Source of the DNA: Cololabis saira
Lineage: Eukaryota > Chordata > Actinopteri > Beloniformes > Belonidae
Direction: 5' to 3'
Assembly (NCBI RefSeq): GCF_033807715.1
Contig: NC_084600.1
Coordinates: 46,806,324 to 46,870,323, forward strand
DNA length: 64,000 nt
This document shows, piece by piece, positions 1 through 12,649 of the stretch. The notes below the pieces were generated by a model. It was not told the origin of the DNA and did not search any database. It saw nothing but the letters and a program-made list of their open reading frames with translations. Made by a program: the position numbers and the translations under genes. How positions within the stretch are numbered: the first letter of the stretch is position 1; every line of letters begins with the position of its first letter.

Positions 1-1397
1 AGTCGCTGTCTGTGTTTGAGTGTGATTGAGTGAGTGTGAGAGTGTGTATGTGTGTGTGTGATGTTTGAGAGTGTGAGTGTGTGTTTGAGTGTGTATGTGT
101 GTATATGTTTATGTGTGAGTGTCTGGATGTGTGTTCATGTGTGTGTATGTGTATGTGTGTGTCCGAGTGAGAGTGTGTATATGTTTATGTGTATGTATGT
201 GTTTATATGTGTGTTTATGTGTGTTTATGTGTGTGTGTGATTTTAACCCCATAGTTCCACTAGAAAAGCTGCATCATCTCAGTTGTGTTTGTAAAATGTA
301 AAGGAGGAGGAGGAGGAAAAGGAGAGGAGGAAGTGGATGGGGGAGGATGGGGAGGAGGAGAAGAGGAGAAAGAGGAGGATGGGGAGGAGTTTTGGACCCT
401 CCTCCTGCTGAACGGTTGATTATTCTTTTATTCAGAGTTTTCTCGGCACGTGCTCAGATCACGGCGGCAGCTGCTCGTCATTGTTGCAGATAAACGACCA
501 GAGCTGCTTGTGAAGGAAGAGGTTCCATCATCATTGTCTCCCCGTTGCCATGGAGACGCCTGACCAATTCAGAGTTAAACCTCGTCTCCGTCGGGTTGAA
601 CTGAGCTGAGATTTAGGGCTGAAGTCGGTTCAGGTTCTTGTTCTGAACGGACAGATGAGACGGATCTGAGTTATGGTTCAGTTATTGGAGGGTTATTAAT
701 AATTGTTTTACAATACTTATTAATAATTAAGAAGATGAATGATCAAAATGAATCAATCAATACACGGGGCACCACATGACTTATCAGGAAAATAATAACT
801 GAACAGCAAAATCAAAAACAGACCTTTGCAACAGCAGCTGCGACAAATATGTATAAAATAAAAACAAAAAACTTTCTCTTATTCAGATGAATCATAATTT
901 ATTTACACAAGTGTTAAAAGACAATGAAGCAACACTTGGGATTAATTCTGATGCTAAACTACACATAAACATAACTAACTAAACATTAAACACAAACTTC
1001 AGATCATCTACGTGTGTGTATGTGTGTGTTGCCACGGTAACGTGTGTGTGCGTCGCCGCGGTAACGCGGCGTGGTCTCGTCTCAAGGAGGTTAAGAGGAA
1101 AACCATCCGGAGACTGGAATCCTCATCTGTTCAGTCGACATGAAGCTCTAAAGTGTTTTACCAGAGGAGAAGATTTCACTCGCTCTGAAGAGACGTAAAG
1201 ACGAGGAGGACAGACACGCAGGTGGACAGGTGGACGGGTGGACGGGTGGACAGGTGGACAGGTGGACAGGTGGACAAACGTGGGGGGCGTTTACGCTGCT
1301 AGACGCTGGATTCATGGTTTCAACACGTGTTGAATCATGAATCATGGGTTCAACACGATGCTGGAGGTCTATGTTGAACATTTGCCCACTTTAACAC

Positions 1398-1399
<2 letters not shown>

Positions 1400-1468
<69 letters not shown>
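1400..1468. repeat. (CA)n microsatellite
   Basis: About 34 CA units; an equal-length copy is at 4895-4963 in the duplicate. Confidence 0.97.
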
Positions 1469-1470
<2 letters not shown>

Positions 1471-1640
1471 GACATCCAAAACAATATCAACAGTCGTAAT
1501 TATACACCCCATAAATCTCCCTCCACTCGTTTCCAGCTTGACCTTGGATTCTCACTGAAAGCGTCACAGACACATAGCCGTCCGGCTGCCATTCATTGTC
1601 TATGAGAGCTGCTGTGAGAGGCGTCGGAGACGTTGGAGGC

Positions 1641-2785
1641 ATTGGTCTTGATACTCTCTAGTTTTGGTCTTGATTCTCTCTGGTCTTGGTCTTGTTTTGG
1701 TCTTGATACTCTCTGGTCTTGGTCTTGATACTCTCTAGTTTTGGTCTTGATACTCTCTAGTCTTGGTCTTGATTTGGTCTTGATACTCTCTGGTCTTGGT
1801 CTTGATACTCTCTAGTCTTGGTCTTGATACTCTCTAGTCTTGGTCTAGTCTTGGTCTTGATACTCTCTAGTCTTGTTTTGGTCTTGATACTCTCTAGTCT
1901 TGGTCTTGATACTCTCTGGTCTTGTTTTGGTCTTGATACTATCTAGTTTTGGTCTTGATACTCTCTAGTCTTGGTCTTGATACTCTCTAGTCTTGGTCTT
2001 GATACTCTCTAGTCTTGTTTTGGTCTTGGTACTCTCTAGTCTTGGTCTTGATACTCTCTAGTCTTGTTCTTGATACTCTCTAGTCTTGGTCTTGATACTC
2101 TCTAGTCTTGTTCTTGATACTCTCTGGTCTTGGTCTTGATACTCTCTAGTCTAGTCTTGGTCTTGATACTCTCTGGTCTTGGTCTTGATACTCTCTAGTC
2201 TAGTCTTGGTCTTGATACTCTCTGGTCTTAGTTTTGGTCTTGATACTATCTAGTTTTGGTCTTGATACTCTCTGGTCTTGGTCTTGATACTCTCTAGTCT
2301 TGGTCTTTGTACTCTCTAGTCTTGGTCTTTGTACTCTCTAGTCTTGGTCTTGATACTCTCTAGTCTTGGTCTTGATACTCTCTGGTGTTGGTCTTGTTTT
2401 GGTCTTGATACTCTCTGGTGTTGGTCTTGTTTTGGTCTTGATACTCTCTAGTTTTGGTCTTGATACTCTCTGCTCTTGGTCTTGATACTCTCTAGTCTAG
2501 TTTTGGTCTTGATACTCTCTAGTCTTGGTCTAGTCTTGGTCTTGATACTCTCTGGTCTTGTTTTGGTCTTGATACTCTCTAGTCTTGGTCTTGATACTCT
2601 CTAGTCTGGTCTTGGTCTTGATACTCTCTGGTCTTGGTGTTGATACTCTCTGGTCTTGTTTTGGTCTTGATACTCTCTAGTTTTGGTCTTGATACTTTCT
2701 AGTTTTGGTCTTGATACTCTCTGGTCTTGTTTTGGTCTTGATACTCTCTGGTCTTGGTCTTGATACTCTCTGGTCTCAGTTTAGG
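1641..2785. repeat. 22-bp minisatellite, first array
   Basis: Units are variants of GTCTTGGTCTTGATACTCTC followed by TA or TG, with shorter interspersed GTCTTGTTTTG units. The array is about 1.15 kb with dozens of units and no coding function. Confidence 0.95.
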
Positions 2786-3205
2786 CGGTCTTGACTACAG
2801 TTCTAGCAGCTAGCCCGGCTACTTCAGCCAGGAGACCCCCGTCTCTCCCCCGACTCGTCCTTTATTCTCTCGGCTCCAACTGAGTCTAAGTGGCTCTTTG
2901 TTTTCATAATTGTCAAATTAAATGAATCTTATTGAAAAGGGCGTCCACTCGCCAGCTGCTAGCTCGCCCCGTGGAGGTCGACCCCCTCTCTCTCCTCTCT
3001 CCCTCTCTCTCTGTTTCTTCCCCCCCCCCTCTGTCTCTCCCTCTCTCTCTCTCCCCCCCAGAAAGCGAGGGATGAAGGGAAAGCCGCTCCAATCTTCTTG
3101 TGTGTCAGAGAGTGAATCTAGATTGATAAACCCCCATCTGGAAACAATCAGACCCTCAAACCCTCAGACCCTCACTCACAATCACCCCACAGGCCCAAGA
3201 TCAGG

Positions 3206-3248
3206 GTGTGTGTGTGTGTGTGTGTGTGTGCGTGTGTGTGCGTGTGCG

Positions 3249-3293
<45 letters not shown>

Positions 3294-3333
3294 TTGAGTG
3301 TGTGTGTGTGTGTGTGTGTGTGTGCGCATGTAT

Positions 3334-3392
<59 letters not shown>

Positions 3393-3452
3393 TGTGTGTG
3401 TGTGTATCAGAGTGTGTGTGTGTGTGATTGAGTGTGTGTGTGTGTGTGTGTG
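3206..3452. repeat. (TG)n microsatellite with TGCG and GAGTG interruptions
   Basis: Long TG dinucleotide runs with interruptions such as GTGATTGAGTG and GTATCAGAG. The adjoining 3496-3740 (and 1-240) is a degraded TG/TATG-rich extension of the same kind. Confidence 0.95.
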
Positions 3453-4892
3453 TTCAAGCACGTGTAGAACTTGTAAATATGTCAGTACGAGGGCAAGTCG
3501 CTGTCTGTGTTTGAGTGTGATTGAGTGAGTGTGAGAGTGTGTATGTGTGTGTGTGATGTTTGAGAGTGTGAGTGTGTGTTTGAGTGTGTATGTGTGTATA
3601 TGTTTATGTGTGAGTGTCTGGATGTGTGTTCATGTGTGTGTATGTGTATGTGTGTGTCCGAGTGAGAGTGTGTATATGTTTATGTGTATGTATGTGTTTA
3701 TATGTGTGTTTATGTGTGTTTATGTGTGTGTGTGATTTTAACCCCATAGTTCCACTAGAAAAGCTGCATCATCTCAGTTGTGTTTGTAAAATGTAAAGGA
3801 GGAGGAGGAGGAAAAGGAGAGGAGGAAGTGGATGGGGGAGGATGGGGAGGAGGAGAAGAGGAGAAAGAGGAGGATGGGGAGGAGTTTTGGACCCTCCTCC
3901 TGCTGAACGGTTGATTATTCTTTTATTCAGAGTTTTCTCGGCACGTGCTCAGATCACGGCGGCAGCTGCTCGTCATTGTTGCAGATAAACGACCAGAGCT
4001 GCTTGTGAAGGAAGAGGTTCCATCATCATTGTCTCCCCGTTGCCATGGAGACGCCTGACCAATTCAGAGTTAAACCTCGTCTCCGTCGGGTTGAACTGAG
4101 CTGAGATTTAGGGCTGAAGTCGGTTCAGGTTCTTGTTCTGAACGGACAGATGAGACGGATCTGAGTTATGGTTCAGTTATTGGAGGGTTATTAATAATTG
4201 TTTTACAATACTTATTAATAATTAAGAAGATGAATGATCAAAATGAATCAATCAATACACGGGGCACCACATGACTTATCAGGAAAATAATAACTGAACA
4301 GCAAAATCAAAAACAGACCTTTGCAACAGCAGCTGCGACAAATATGTATAAAATAAAAACAAAAAACTTTCTCTTATTCAGATGAATCATAATTTATTTA
4401 CACAAGTGTTAAAAGACAATGAAGCAACACTTGGGATTAATTCTGATGCTAAACTACACATAAACATAACTAACTAAACATTAAACACAAACTTCAGATC
4501 ATCTACGTGTGTGTATGTGTGTGTTGCCACGGTAACGTGTGTGTGCGTCGCCGCGGTAACGCGGCGTGGTCTCGTCTCAAGGAGGTTAAGAGGAAAACCA
4601 TCCGGAGACTGGAATCCTCATCTGTTCAGTCGACATGAAGCTCTAAAGTGTTTTACCAGAGGAGAAGATTTCACTCGCTCTGAAGAGACGTAAAGACGAG
4701 GAGGACAGACACGCAGGTGGACAGGTGGACGGGTGGACGGGTGGACAGGTGGACAGGTGGACAGGTGGACAAACGTGGGGGGCGTTTACGCTGCTAGACG
4801 CTGGATTCATGGTTTCAACACGTGTTGAATCATGAATCATGGGTTCAACACGATGCTGGAGGTCTATGTTGAACATTTGCCCACTTTAACAC

Positions 4893-4965
<73 letters not shown>

Positions 4966-5135
4966 GACATCCAAAACAATATCAACAGTCGTAATTATAC
5001 ACCCCATAAATCTCCCTCCACTCGTTTCCAGCTTGACCTTGGATTCTCACTGAAAGCGTCACAGACACATAGCCGTCCGGCTGCCATTCATTGTCTATGA
5101 GAGCTGCTGTGAGAGGCGTCGGAGACGTTGGAGGC

Positions 5136-5772
5136 ATTGGTCTTGATACTCTCTAGTTTTGGTCTTGATTCTCTCTGGTCTTGGTCTTGTTTTGGTCTTG
5201 ATACTCTCTGGTCTTGGTCTTGATACTCTCTAGTTTTGGTCTTGATACTCTCTAGTCTTGGTCTTGATTTGGTCTTGATACTCTCTGGTCTTGGTCTTGA
5301 TACTCTCTAGTCTTGGTCTTGATACTCTCTAGTCTTGGTCTTGTTTTGGTCTTGATACTCTCTAGTCTTGGTCTTGATACTCTCTAGTCTTGGTCTTGTT
5401 TTGGTCTTGATACTCTCTAGTTTTGGTCTTGATACTCTCTGGTCTTGGTCTTGATACTCTCTGGTCTTGGTCTTGATACTCTCTGGTCTTGGTCTTGATA
5501 CTCTCTAGTCTTGGTCTTGTTTTGGTCTTGATACTCTCTAGTCTTGGTCTTGATACTCTCTAGTCTTGGTCTTGTTTTGGTCTTGATACTCTCTAGTTTT
5601 GGTCTTGATACTCTCTAGTCTTGGTCTTGTTTTGGTCTTGATACTCTCTGGTCTTGGTCTTGATACTCTCTAGTCTTGGTCTTGTTTTGGTCTTGATACT
5701 CTCTGGTCTTGGTCTGGTTTTGGTCTTGATACTCTCTAGTCTTGGTCTTGATTTGGTCTTGATACTCTCTGG
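5136..5772. repeat. 22-bp minisatellite, second array
   Basis: Same unit family as the array at 1641-2785 but only about 0.64 kb, with a different unit order after the first 200 bases. It ends the duplicated block. Confidence 0.95.
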
Positions 5773-6600
5773 TTATCAGCGCGATACCGGCATCCCGAGC
5801 CTCCACAGGCGATTTTTGACGCTTTCAGTGTGAATCCAACATGAGCTTTCGCTTGACACCTTCGTTCCCGCTGACCTGCTTCCTCCGTTCAGACTCGGGT
5901 AAGCTCTGGGGTACTTACTTGGGGTGACCCTGCCCACCCGAGGTCACCTTAGCTGCAGCGCCTGAAACACACACTCGCGTGAAACGCACACTTGTGTAAA
6001 CACACATCGGCCTGAAACACACACCAGCGTTGGTTTTTACGCCTGACAGCTGTGACGCGACTATAAAAGCCAAAGTCCCGGCTCAGACGTCTTTGAGTGG
6101 CAGCTGTCTGTCGTCCAGACGGATCCAACCAGTGCTGGTGGAAACATAGCACCTGGTTTAGCCATTAGCCTCCACCCACCGGTGGAAACCCACGGTTGGG
6201 TGGGGTAGTCCCTGCGTCTCATGAGGCGGTGGTTTGGCAACACAACACAGGATGGCTGTCGGGCTGTCCGGGCTTTCTCAGGTGTTTCTCAGGTGTTTTT
6301 CTCAGGTGTTTTTCTAGGTGTAAGAGACAAAGTGCTCTCATATCTGTACACCTTTAAAATCATGTCCAGTAAACGTGGCGGGTCAGATTTTTAGACCAAG
6401 CAACATTGAGTCCAGTTGGAGAGACGACCAGATAAAACTTCTCCAACTGTTTCAGTGTTTCTTGTTTCCAACACGTGCGCGAGGGAGAAAGTGACTAAAA
6501 CTAAAACTCTCTGTAGAACGTCTGAAATCCCTCGAGCTCAGAGTTATAGCGTCTGGTCCCAGATCGGGAACCGGAGATCGCACCTGGGAGTTAGACGTCA
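5773..6600. other. No gene or repeat recognised
   Basis: Mixed-composition DNA. Only a small local repeat of CTCAGGTGTTT near 6278-6320 is visible. No plausible exon with cadherin or other domain character was found on either strand. Confidence 0.5.
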
Positions 6601-6836
6601 AGTCTAGGAGCTAGCTGCTAGGTGCTAGGAGCTGGATGCTAGCAGATAGGTTCTAGGAGCTAAGTGCTAGGAACTAAGTGCTAGGAGTTAGGACCTAGGA
6701 GCTAGGTGCTAGGAGGTAGGAGTTAGGCACTAGGAACTAGGAGTTAGGTGCCAGAAGCTAGGAGCTAGGAGTTAGGTGCTAGGAGTTAGGTGCTAGGTGC
6801 TAGGAGTTAGGAGCTAGGAGTTAGGAGCTAGGAGTC
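6600..6836. repeat. Minisatellite of GCTAGGAGCTAGG/GTTAGG units
   Basis: Imperfect tandem units of about 8-14 bases built from GGTGCTAGGAGTTAGGAGCT-type words. The CTAG content makes it locally palindromic. Confidence 0.9.
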
Positions 6837-7486
6837 TGGCTTGATTATCCTACAGACCACAGAGGAGGTTCTGGGTAACGTGAGACGGCGGTTTATTATA
6901 TTTACAGCCGGCTATGGAGATTTAATCTGTCTATTAAAGCGGCCGCTCGCTCTCTGGGAACTTTCAAAGGGAACCATTAAAGGGAACCATTACTGTGATT
7001 TACTGGGGACCAGTTTAACCAGCGCACCCTCCCCGTCTGAACCCGGGCCTGGTCTTTCTCTCCTTCCTCTCTTCCTCGCTCTGTCGTTTCTACCTGCTCG
7101 TTTCTGCAGAATTACCTTTTCAGAATTACGTCGTCCACTTTTCCACGAGTCACAGTTGGAATTTAGCTCATATTTCAAAGCAGATCCTTCGCTCCTTAAG
7201 TCATTCATTTCATTCATTCATTCATTCATTTATTCTTTATTCCATTCATTAAAAGAAGAAGAAAACAGTACAGGGAACAGAACAGTTTTAACTGAAGGAA
7301 TAATGGATTTGAAGGACTATATTGATTTCTACTAATTATTCTTATGGCTTTTTATTGTAAAATAGACCGAGTATATTTTTTGCAAGCATTTCCCCATAAT
7401 TCATTGCAACAGGTCAGATAAGATGTTTGATTTTAACAGTCGTCTCTTTCTTCTTCACTGGGAGTAATAATGCGTTAGCCGCCACA
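6837..7486. other. No gene recognised; short CATT tract
   Basis: The longest open frame here (6841-7335) has no recognisable domain and no splice context. A short (CATT)n tract lies near 7205-7250, followed by an A-rich stretch like those at 27410 and 42180. Confidence 0.5.
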
Positions 7487-7680
7487 TGCTAACCCCCCCG
7501 TCTCCACATGCTAACCCCCCCGTCTCCACATGCTAACCCCCCCGTCTCCACATGCTAACCCCCCCGTCTCCTCATGCTAACCCCCCCGTCTCCACATGCT
7601 AACCCCCCGTCTCCACATGCTAACCCCCCCGTCTCCACATGCTAACCCCCCCGTCTCCACATGCTAACCCCCCGTCTCCT
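7487..7680. repeat. 21-bp minisatellite, about nine units
   Basis: Tandem CCACATGCTAACCCCCCGTCT units with C-run length variation (six or seven C). Confidence 0.95.
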
Positions 7681-9539
7681 CGGGTATTGAACGGTGGGAA
7701 AAAGTGAATTATCACCGTGATCTCAGCGCGTTCTTCCATCTGGAGGAGCGTTTAATAACGACTCGCTCGGCGGTGACTCAGCGGTGGAAATTAATCTCCT
7801 GGAGGACGAGGTGGAGGAGAGAACTGGACCGGGAAGAGAGGACCGGGCGGAGACCGAGTTTCTGCCGACAGAACCGTCTTTGTTGCCGCGTTAACATCGG
7901 TCACATCGGTCATCTCTCCCTGTCCGTCGTCTGGCAGATCTGAGGAAATACGTCTGGATTATCCATCTCTGTCCCCGGGTTCAGGACCTGATGCTAACCG
8001 GTTGCACCGTTCAGTGGAAAAGCTCCTTTTTGATTGACAATTATCAACTATAACTGTTTTATTACCACGAACACTTGCAGGTAAATGATAGTTGACTAGA
8101 ATTCTAGTCAAGACCCCCTAAAGACAGACCGAGACCAAGACTAGAGATCAAGACCAAGACAGACCAAGACAAAGACCGGAGAGTATCTGTGAGGCACCAG
8201 AGCGGCCTCCCCACGTACAAGGGGATCAGGCAAACTGGACCTGGGTGATGACGTGTAAAGGAGAGACCCCGCAGAGCGTGGAATGCCAAAAAAATAAGGC
8301 TTTTTATTGTATGCAAAAAAGCACAAAGACAATCAGGGGAAGGCAAAACCAGTATTCTAAAAAATGGCACATTGAGTATAGTCTCTCAGCAAGCTTCCTC
8401 CACTCAGCAGCGCATTCTGGTATGCAGCCACTGGTTATAAACCCAGGCAGGGTGGAGAGGTTGATCAGCAGAACCAGGCACACCTGTGTGCTGCTCCCCC
8501 GCAGACCACGCCCAATCCTCCACTCTGACACACACATTAAAAAAGTCTGGTGACGGTGAGAAGGGGAGGGTTGCTCACTTTCTCACAGTACCAAAATACA
8601 AATAGTTTACAAAACTGTACATTAACCAGAGGAAGAACTGCTGATACCAGATTCTGTCACCTTGGGGTGTAACGGACTCTCAGTTATCAGAGTCTGAGAC
8701 CTGGAGACCCAGGGACCCGAGACCAGACCAGGACCAGAAAAAACTGATCTGGAGAACTGCAAGTCTATAGTTGACGCATGAACGAGATATTAAACGTTTG
8801 ATTCAAGAGGTTTTACAACTAAACCGAGTTAAAAATCTTGGTAACTTCAACAATCAGTGAAAAGCAGCTGCTTCTCTGTGTTCTGTCCGTACGAGTTGTT
8901 CTGCATTCCTGCAGAGGAAGAACATGTTCTGGTGTTTCTGTTCTCCTGCTGGGGGGTCGAGGAGGTTTTCCCTCCTGGGGGGTGGTTGGTTGTGGGTGGG
9001 GGGTGACGGTCCTGCAGGTTATTTGAGAGGAACATGAGGAATCTTGGCCCGGTTCTGCTGCAGAGAGTCTGTGTTCCCCTCAGGTTCTTGTTTTGAGGAC
9101 GAATCTACAGGCGGTTTGTTGTGTTGACCTTGATACGATTATGTGACGTTCAGAAACATTACAAATAAACACCTGTGGGATGTCCCCCCATTGACAACAT
9201 CACAGAATATATAAGGTGTTAAAGACAGTAACAAAACGGGGCCAGTGGGGTTTAGAAAGTTAAATAAAACTGATAAATGAAAAATAACAAATGAATAAAT
9301 GGACAGTTGAGACATTCCTCGTACCCCGGATTCTCCTCCGTTGGAAAGGTACCTGACAAAAGGTAACATCTCTCAAAAACATCAGACCTTAATTATAATG
9401 GAGCAGTTAAACCCTCCGTTCCGTTCACCTCCTTTAGCTTCTGTTTCCTGTGTATTCAAACACTTTATTGTCACCATTTTCCCAGCACTCATCAAGAGTT
9501 TATGTAGCAAGTGTATAAATGCCTTCAGGAGTCGGATCA
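7681..9539. other. Non-coding stretch without recognised elements
   Basis: No gene is supported. Positions 8108-8180 hold a short run of AGACCAAGAC-type words, the complement of the unit at 1641. The rest is unique-looking sequence. Confidence 0.5.
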
Positions 9540-9925
9540 AAAAGAAACTGACTTGAGGTGAATAGTACATTCATTCCCATAACTTTATCTCTCTCACTCT
9601 TTAACCCCTTCCAAAAAGGCAATGTCATTGGGCAAATTATATGAGTGGTGGCCAATCCCTCCATGTTGTCTCCAGCTGTATATTAACCGCTGGTTACTTG
9701 CAAATGTAGAGACCACAGCAGAGTCTTAGAGAACCTAGTCTTCGTCTTCCAGTCAAACTCCTTCCACATGTTACTATTGATTCCTTTATTAGATCCGATG
9801 CACATTGTTTCCCATCTTCAATTATAATATTTAACTCCAGCTCCCATTTGTTTTTTAATATAAGAAGTGTGATGTATCCAGTACCAGATTTCTGTATATG
9901 TAGGAAACTTGCTTCTTGCAACGAT
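9540..9925 (-). pseudogene. Degraded LINE ORF2 C-terminal fragment (L1/Tx1-like)
   Basis: Translating the minus strand with frame changes gives NSNMWKEFDWKTKTRF, then WRQHGG, THIICP and FWKGLKSERDKVMG. These fit the W-rich tail region after the reverse transcriptase of L1-clade LINEs, which carries a WRxCG...HIFWxCP block. Stops and frameshifts break it, so it is a dead fragment. The family call is from motif recall only. Confidence 0.6.
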
Positions 9926-10117
9926 ATTGTATTATATATTTAATTATCGTCATCGTCACAGGACCAGCATTTTCGCTGCGTCTCGTTTTCAGTTGGTTTC
10001 AGTTACTAGTCCTGGTTTCTTTTCTACTAGTCTACTAGTAATTCTATTCAAACTTCATTCTGTTCCTTCCAAATGTCCAATCATAATTAATTAAATTTTA
10101 AAAGATATTGTTTCAAC

Positions 10118-10287
10118 CAGAGCCGCCTGGGAGATTTGCGAGGCCCTGTGCGAAATGGCTGGGGGGCCCTCGCAAAAAATTTTGAAAAAAAAAAAAAAAA
10201 AAAAAAAAACGGCCCATAGCGCGAGGCCCCCTGGGGCGCGAGGCCCCGTGCGGTCGCACGGTTCGCACACCCCTTGCGGCGGCCCTG
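10118..10287. mobile_element. 170-bp hAT-type MITE with 8-bp target duplication
   Basis: Terminal inverted repeats CAGAGCCGCC and GGCGGCCCTG bound the element. The 8-bp direct repeat GTTTCAAC is perfect at 10110-10117 and 10288-10295. Inside is a poly-A run (about 10185-10209) between GC-rich arms. The 8-bp duplication and CAG...CTG ends are typical of hAT elements; no transposase is encoded. Confidence 0.88.
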
Positions 10288-10499
10288 GTTTCAACTGAAT
10301 CTTAGACCAATCTTTGCTCCCACATGAGAAACATGAACTGGTATAGAGTTCCAGGAACCAAAGTTCTCCGTATCAAACCTCCTTTCTGATGTAGTTCTTG
10401 TAACCATGGTGATAAAATTATTTGGAGATTGTGTCACCAGTATATCCCTCAGAAAATGTAACAAAGTATAAGTAGACCATGTGAATGCTGGTGCACGAG

Positions 10500-11085
10500 C
10501 GGCTTGTTTGGGTCTGACTCCAGTTCGTCCCAGTAAATCATGTGGTGAGTGTTTGTGGAGCAGGAATGCTGGGAGGCGGAACGTCAACGGTTCCTGGACG
10601 GGGACGGAGTTTGAATGAATTGAAACGTAAACAAAGTAGATGGAAAGTCCTCGAGTCCGGTCGAGTGTTTCCCCCCAACGAAGACCGATCACCAGACCTG
10701 TGACAGAGTTATTGATGAGACGCTGGAAACTACAGAGTTATTGATGAGACGCTGGAAACTACAGAGTTATTGATGAGACGCTGGAAACTACAGAGTTATT
10801 GATGAGACGCTGGAAACTACAGAGTTATTTAGTTCCAGTTTTATTTATTTTGGGTCTGACTCCAGTTCGTCCCAGTAAATCTCTTGGAGGTCGTGGTGAG
10901 TGTTTGTGGAGAAGGAATACGTCACGCCGGAGTTTTGAACGAATTGAAACGTAAACAAAGTAGATGGAAAGTCCTCGAGTCCGGCCGAGTGTTTCCCCCC
11001 AACGAAGACGGATCACCGGACCTGTGACAGAGTTATTGATGACACGCTGGAAACTACAGGCAGTTGATCCTCCACCAGGGAACAA
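10500..11085. repeat. Diverged direct duplication (about 10505-10710 and 10850-11058)
   Basis: Both copies share GGGTCTGACTCCAGTTCGTC, CGTAAACAAAGTAGATGG and TCGAGTGTTTCCCCCCAACG-like stretches, separated by the 29-bp tandem units. A further small duplication lies at about 11100-11300 (GAGGTGTTGAGAG, GTTTATA and C-runs). None is coding. Confidence 0.8.
10690..10830. repeat. 29-bp tandem repeat, about five units
   Basis: Units of AGAGTTATTGATGAGACGCT plus GGAAACTAC. The unit occurs once more at about 11028-11058 in a duplicated segment. Confidence 0.93.
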
Positions 11086-11624
11086 CCCCCCTACGGTTGG
11101 TCTTTCTGTCCCGTGTCACGCAAAGGGAGGTGTTGAGAGGCTGACGGAATAGTTTATACCCCCCCCCCCCCTCCAGGCTGGATCAAAAACCAACGGAGAC
11201 TCCAGGAACCGGCTCTCTGCTCGGTGTTTCTGTCCCGCGTCACGAACACCGAGGTGTTGAGAGTCTGACGGAGTAGTTTATAAGTTTATACCTCCCCCCC
11301 TTCAGGCGGTACAATAACCCCCTTTATGCTTCAGGCCGGGTTTCCCTCGGCTGGTAAAACACTTACAGCCCCGTCGGTCATGTGACCGAGACCTCCCAGA
11401 CCCAGACCGGGGCATCAAAGCCCCTTATTACCCCCGTTATTACCCCGCCGCCGCGGCTACGTCTGCTCCAGTCAGGCTCCACGTACATCACGGCCGTATA
11501 ACAGCGCTAAGTCAGGAACCAGCCGCTCGTTCCTCTGAACCTCAATCGCATTGAACCGCCTGGAGTTGTGGTTCCTTCAAAGGGTTTCAGGACTCGTTGT
11601 GTCCTCCTTTCTGAGAGACCTGAG

Positions 11625-12190
11625 AGACCATTCAAAAGTTATAGCAGATGAAGGGTGGCGCGCTTTTTGGCGTCTATCGTCGCCACGGTAACGCTTTTGA
11701 CTGAGAAAAGTAATGCGTGTAGTCGCAGGATGGAGACGCACATTTTGATGTATAACACACCTGGGTGCACGTTACGGTTCGGGCCGTATTAACGGCCGAA
11801 GGAATGGCATAAATTGCGCCACAATTACACGATTAATACAAAATTTTAAAAATGGCCGACTTCCTGTTGGGTTTGGGCCATGGCGCCAAGAGACTTTTCT
11901 TTAAGTTGTGACATGATACAGGTGTGTACCGATTTTCGTTCATGTACGTCAAACCGTATTGTGGGGCTTGAGGAACAAAGTTTTCTAGGGGGCGCTGTTG
12001 AGCCGTTAGGCCACGCCCATTAATAAAAACCATTAAATAGCAAATATTTCGCCAGGCCTGGCTTGGTGCAAAACTTGGTGACTTTTGGAGCACGTTTAGG
12101 GGGAAAAAAGACCCTCATTTTGTCAGAAGAAAATTGAGAAAAACTCCTACAGATGCAATAGGGCCCTAGCACTTTCAGTGCTCGGGCCCT
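11625..12190. mobile_element. Dispersed element family F1, copy 1 (truncated at the tail end)
   Basis: About 565 bp sharing the family landmarks: GTCGCCACGGTAACGCTTTT, GGCGCCAAGAGACTTTTC, GGGGGCGCTGTTGAGCC and a terminal hairpin at 12161-12190 (GGGCCCTAGCACT / AGTGCTCGGGCCC). Other copies lie at 22147, 22640, 37486, 43094, 49448, 57120 and 62251. This copy lacks the AAAGCTGCAAGCAGC tail. No transposase is seen. A frame of about 60-70 codons is open in several copies, on both strands, and is not taken as a gene. Confidence 0.85.
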
Positions 12191-12364
12191 AAATATAAAC
12201 TATAAACCCTAAAGCAGGAAACCCTGACTGGTTTGGTCCCAAATCTGTGTTTTTCCTGGTTTCTCTCCCTCTTCCTCCTCCTCGGTCGGAGCCACCGCTC
12301 CTTTGTTCCTGGAGGTTTGGTCGTCTGGTCGATGACAGACGGCTCGGTCTAATCCTCTCAGTGT

Positions 12365-12490
12365 GGTACGAGCTGGCACAGGAACGCTAACGTACAGGCT
12401 GGCACAGACGCGCTAACGTAGAGCTGGCACAGAAACGCTAACGTAGAGCTGGCACAGACGTGCAAACGTACAGGCTGGGCTGGCAAACGT
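12365..12490. repeat. Short tandem repeat, about 30 bp, four units
   Basis: Variants of GAGCTGGCACAGACGCTAAC with CGTA joints; imperfect units. Confidence 0.8.
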
Positions 12491-12649
12491 TACCAGAATA
12501 ACCAGACAGACGCTGGACGGAACCAAAACGATGCTCTCGTTGTTTCTGCTCATCATTTTCAGGCTCAGAAACAGAAAAACCTCCTGCAGACGACCCTGGA
12601 TTCACACTGGAGGCAACAGAAATCACCTCAGGACGCTGCATCCCTGCAT

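Larger units (their letters stand above)
1..5340. repeat. Direct tandem duplication, period 3495 bp
   Basis: Positions 1-1845 and 3496-5340 match along their length, including a (CA)n tract of equal length (1400-1468 and 4895-4963) and a 10-bp GGACAGGTGG run (about 1215-1275 and 4710-4770). The copies diverge inside the 22-bp minisatellite. The left copy may begin before the window. Between copies lie the rest of the first minisatellite, a CT-rich stretch near 2975-3060 and TG repeats. No coding potential is seen. Such identity means either a very recent duplication or an assembly artefact. Confidence 0.92.
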
